Part shown: one piece after another, positions 61,208 to 64,000 of the stretch | How the letters are laid out: each line of letters starts with the position of its first letter | How positions within the stretch are numbered: position 1 is the first letter of the stretch | NCBI GenBank assembly: GCA_031972475.1 | Contig: DALYEP010000001.1 | Coordinates: 558,001-622,000 of the forward strand | Direction: 5' to 3' | From: CAIQNR01 sp031972475 | Lineage (GTDB): Bacteria; Babelota; Babeliae; Babelales; CAIQNR01 | DNA: 64,000 nt | Notes under the pieces: model-generated | What the model was told of the DNA's origin: nothing | Seen by the model: only the letters and a program-made list of their open reading frames with translations | Databases searched by the model: none | Made by a program: the position numbers and the translations under genes

Positions 61208-64000
61208 TGAAAATAAAAATTATATTCTTATTTTTAATCGCTTTTGTTTTAGAAGCTAACGATTCTGCAAAAAATATTTTTTTATTAGAAAACGCAGGGC
61301 TGTCAAAGAAAAATCGACGCATTTTATACAATGCGTTGGAAGAAATAAATAAAAGTTCCCAATATCAAAAAATTAAAAGTGCTTTAAAAGCAGCTTCATA
61401 TCTTAAAAAAGTTATCGATAAAAAGGTTGAAGTTTACAACACAACACATGAAGAAAACAAAGGACCTTTAGGACTTGCAATAGAAATAACAAATTTACAA
61501 AAAAAACATTTTGAAGATTTTGCAAGAATAACATGGCACCATCTTTCATATAAAGAGAGACTATTTGGTTCAGTTATTGATTATTATGAAAGAGGAAAAA
61601 AAAGAATTGATAACACAAAAAAAACTTTTATAGATCAACTTACCAATAAACTCATTTTATACACAAAAATTGAACAAAATATATGTTTACAGACATATTG
61701 GCGATCAAAACATTATTTTATTTTTCAAAAATACAATCCGATTCCTGAAGTTGTTAATTTTTGGAGTTATAAACCAATTCAATTTTCTTTAAGCACTCAA
61801 ATTAAAAAATTTACATCAATACCAAAAATTCAAGGTAGTACAATAAGTGCAGTCTCAACCGCAACAAAGGCCGCAGGAAGAGGAGCGGCAGAAACGCTAG
61901 TAACAGTAGGAGGGCAAACAGCAATAAAACAACAATCTGAAATAGCTCTTCTTGCAGGAAGATCAGGAAGATCCGGACAAGTATTTAATCAATCTGGAAA
62001 AACTATTGCAAAAAATGTAGGACCAGATGTTGTTTCTTTAACTCCAGACATAGCTGGAGCGATCAGACCACTTCCTGATAATATAGTACAAACGCTAGAG
62101 TCTGCTAATGCTCTTGTAAATCAAGCAACTGATGACGTAGCAAAATTAGCATCAACAAAAACATCAACTATAAGTCGCCCAATCAATGGTACAACACAAT
62201 TAACAGATGAAGCTCAAGCAGTAACAGCATTAGGAAAAAGTATTTCATCAAAATTACAAGGATCTTCTCAAAGTGTTGCTACTAAAATAGCAGATGAAGC
62301 GAAAACAGTTAAAGCACCGCCACCTACTATTGAGCCAACGCCTTCTCTCTCTTCCATTGATGATCCTATAATTACTAACCTACAAAAAGGATTAAAATCA
62401 AATCTTGAAAGCAATAATCAAGTAGCAGCAAAACTTATAGAACAACAAAACGATATCTTAACCGGAGTTAGCAATAAAAAACTTTCAAATAAATTACTTT
62501 TACAAGTGAACGTGTCCAAAGAAACATTAAAATGCGAAATAAGAGCACAAATAGAAAATTGCACTAAAGCATTGAAGGGTATTTCAAAAGAAGATCCTTT
62601 ATTTGAAATAATTACCAAGCAGATTAAAGATTTAAAATTTTCTATAAAGACTATGGATAAACAATTAAGAGCGGCTTCTTCCGCTACAAGCACAGCTCGA
62701 TATTTTGGACATTTTAAATTAACTGCTGACATAATGGTTCAAGTGGGAATAATGATGGGTGCTCAAATTGCAATTTCGTGGGCAAATGCAGCAGATGCAA
62801 AACTTTTTGCAGAATTGCGATTGAAACAAGCAAAAATTGCCAATGATTTTCGAGTAAAAATCAATAAAATTCAAGCTTTTGCACAAGAGCAAATTGAACT
62901 AAGCGAACAAACTGCATCGTGGGGAATTAGCATTATACAAACTAAGCAATCAGAAGTATCAAAAATATTTAAAAAACAACAAATGTATCTTTTACAATCG
63001 GTTATAAACTCAAATATAGCAGAAAATTATTTATCTGACCCTATGGAATGGGATCAATATTTTTTATACGCTCCGATGTATACTCCAAGTAAAAATATGA
63101 CTATTAATACAAGTAGTACAAAAAATGGACTCTCAAACATAACTTTTCCCATTCTTAAGCAATCATTTAATCAAGGCTCTTGGGCCGTATCTCCCTTAGT
63201 TTCAACAAAAAATTTAAGCGATACATTGCTATGGAAAGTAGATAATAAAAAACTCACAATTGAATCTTTAAAAATACAAGATTCCCCACCAATTCCTTCT
63301 GTAATAACTAAAAATCCTGTCATCTCTCAACCATTTCCAACACAACCAGTACAAAACACATGGTACAATGTTGGAAGAATAGGAAGCTGGGGATATAGCT
63401 CTTTAGATAACTCTTTTAATCAGTATAGAATTATTTCAAATACAACACCTCAAATGCCAAATGGCGATTACAATCTAGCTGGATTAAACACAATATTTAC
63501 AGATTATGTAGCTCCAACAATGATCGACTCCACAGGTGTACGCACTTATCAAATTGAAGTAGAAGTTCAAATTAATGCAGGAAAAGCCCCATGGATTGCA
63601 GGTATTATATTTAATAAGCCAAGATGGATTTCTGGAGCAACTGACACGCTCAATCAATATCGTTTTTGTGGACTTTATTGTCCAAGCGCAACAGAACCTA
63701 TTACATTTTGCGCAGCAGAAAGTTTCTTTATACCATCAACCGCCACTGATGCCAATCGCCTAGATCCTGTTACTCCTCTTGAGCAAATAATGAATCAAAA
63801 ATCAAATACTTCATGGAAAAACATAGGCAAAAGTTTAATCGGAAACCCTCTATTTCCAAATAAAGAAAATGCATCAAAAGAACAAATTTCTACCGGCAAG
63901 CCATACGTCATTACTATATTTACTCAGCCACAAAAAATATTTGTAACTCTCGAAGAAAAAAACAATGACACTAGAAAACTTATTTTTGGACCGTTTGCTA
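61207..64000 (+). CDS. Very large secreted or membrane protein, unknown (cut by window edge)
   Basis: Starting at ATG 61207, which overlaps the stop of the previous gene, the frame runs open to the end of the window (at least 931 codons). It has a signal peptide (MKIKIIFLFLIAFVLEA), a helical N-terminal part, a low-complexity Ala/Gly/Thr-rich region (about 205-370) and a hydrophobic segment near 505-530. A beta-rich region with many Tyr and Gly follows (from about 640). No family recognised. Confidence 0.75.
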   Translation, partial: MKIKIIFLFLIAFVLEANDSAKNIFLLENAGLSKKNRRILYNALEEINKSSQYQKIKSALKAASYLKKVIDKKVEVYNTTHEENKGPLGLAIEITNLQKKHFEDFARITWHHLSYKERLFGSVIDYYERGKKRIDNTKKTFIDQLTNKLILYTKIEQNICLQTYWRSKHYFIFQKYNPIPEVVNFWSYKPIQFSLSTQIKKFTSIPKIQGSTISAVSTATKAAGRGAAETLVTVGGQTAIKQQSEIALLAGRSGRSGQVFNQSGKTIAKNVGPDVVSLTPDIAGAIRPLPDNIVQTLESANALVNQATDDVAKLASTKTSTISRPINGTTQLTDEAQAVTALGKSISSKLQGSSQSVATKIADEAKTVKAPPPTIEPTPSLSSIDDPIITNLQKGLKSNLESNNQVAAKLIEQQNDILTGVSNKKLSNKLLLQVNVSKETLKCEIRAQIENCTKALKGISKEDPLFEIITKQIKDLKFSIKTMDKQLRAASSATSTARYFGHFKLTADIMVQVGIMMGAQIAISWANAADAKLFAELRLKQAKIANDFRVKINKIQAFAQEQIELSEQTASWGISIIQTKQSEVSKIFKKQQMYLLQSVINSNIAENYLSDPMEWDQYFLYAPMYTPSKNMTINTSSTKNGLSNITFPILKQSFNQGSWAVSPLVSTKNLSDTLLWKVDNKKLTIESLKIQDSPPIPSVITKNPVISQPFPTQPVQNTWYNVGRIGSWGYSSLDNSFNQYRIISNTTPQMPNGDYNLAGLNTIFTDYVAPTMIDSTGVRTYQIEVEVQINAGKAPWIAGIIFNKPRWISGATDTLNQYRFCGLYCPSATEPITFCAAESFFIPSTATDANRLDPVTPLEQIMNQKSNTSWKNIGKSLIGNPLFPNKENASKEQISTGKPYVITIFTQPQKIFVTLEEKNNDTRKLIFGPFA

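Noticed and set aside
62418..62732. Minus-strand open frame of about 100 codons
   Set aside because: It lies inside the long plus-strand secreted-protein gene and has no signal, ribosome site or recognisable motif.

Overview
The window is strongly AT-rich and densely coded on both strands. It holds a normal bacterial housekeeping set (translation, DNA repair, chaperonin, cell wall), double-membrane features (type II secretion pseudopilins, an MCE/MlaD protein, a LolD-type ATPase, outer-membrane barrels) and an unusually large number of small, unrecognised proteins with N-terminal signal peptides. Ankyrin repeats, an ATAD3-like AAA+ ATPase, a prohibitin-like SPFH protein, a possible EndoU nuclease, a caspase-fold-like peptidase and queuosine-base salvage all point to a host-associated bacterium with a small genome. 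Candidate phylum Dependentiae (TM6, e.g. Babela-like) is my best guess. That placement is inferred from gene content; I could not run a search.

Layout. 0-5 kb: queuosine salvage (tgt, cut by the window edge, and yhhQ), an ATAD3-like membrane ATPase, a zinc-ribbon protein overlapping tsaB, rsmE and a small secreted protein. 5-14 kb: gpmI, a membrane-anchored GNAT, truA, the rpsF-rpsR operon with a structured leader and a clean terminator, an S24-type repressor with a candidate operator, then rnhB - HAS-barrel protein - prmC - small secreted protein - mutL. 14-22.5 kb: a membrane protein, two tandem inverse-autotransporter barrels, an SPFH protein, a tandem MazG protein, a run of small secreted proteins (ankyrin, acidic repeat, Cys-containing) and trmH. 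22.5-30 kb: a lipoprotein with a 12-bp repeat, then a minus-strand cluster gspF-G-H-I-J-K ending in a long MCE protein. 30-38 kb: secreted accessory proteins (EndoU-like, TraB/TIKI-like, an outer-membrane barrel paired with a 961-residue propeller-like protein). 38-49 kb: comM, initiator tRNA, a decayed small gene, murJ, a LolD-like ATPase, lon, groEL-groES. 49-64 kb: a putative clan-CD peptidase, uvrB, an M3 oligopeptidase lipoprotein, a single-lobe solute-binding-like protein, a free-standing small RNA gene with its own promoter and terminator, an M23 peptidase and two very large secreted proteins, the second running off the window.

How the parts fit. The housekeeping genes form short runs with tight overlaps (4-nt ATGA junctions at rpsF/rpsR and zinc ribbon/tsaB). 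The gsp cluster, the MCE protein, the LolD-like ATPase and the barrels together describe an active envelope-building and export apparatus. The many signal-peptide proteins are its plausible cargo. Sites were located by eye; boundaries of promoters, hairpins and repeats may be off by a base in homopolymer runs.
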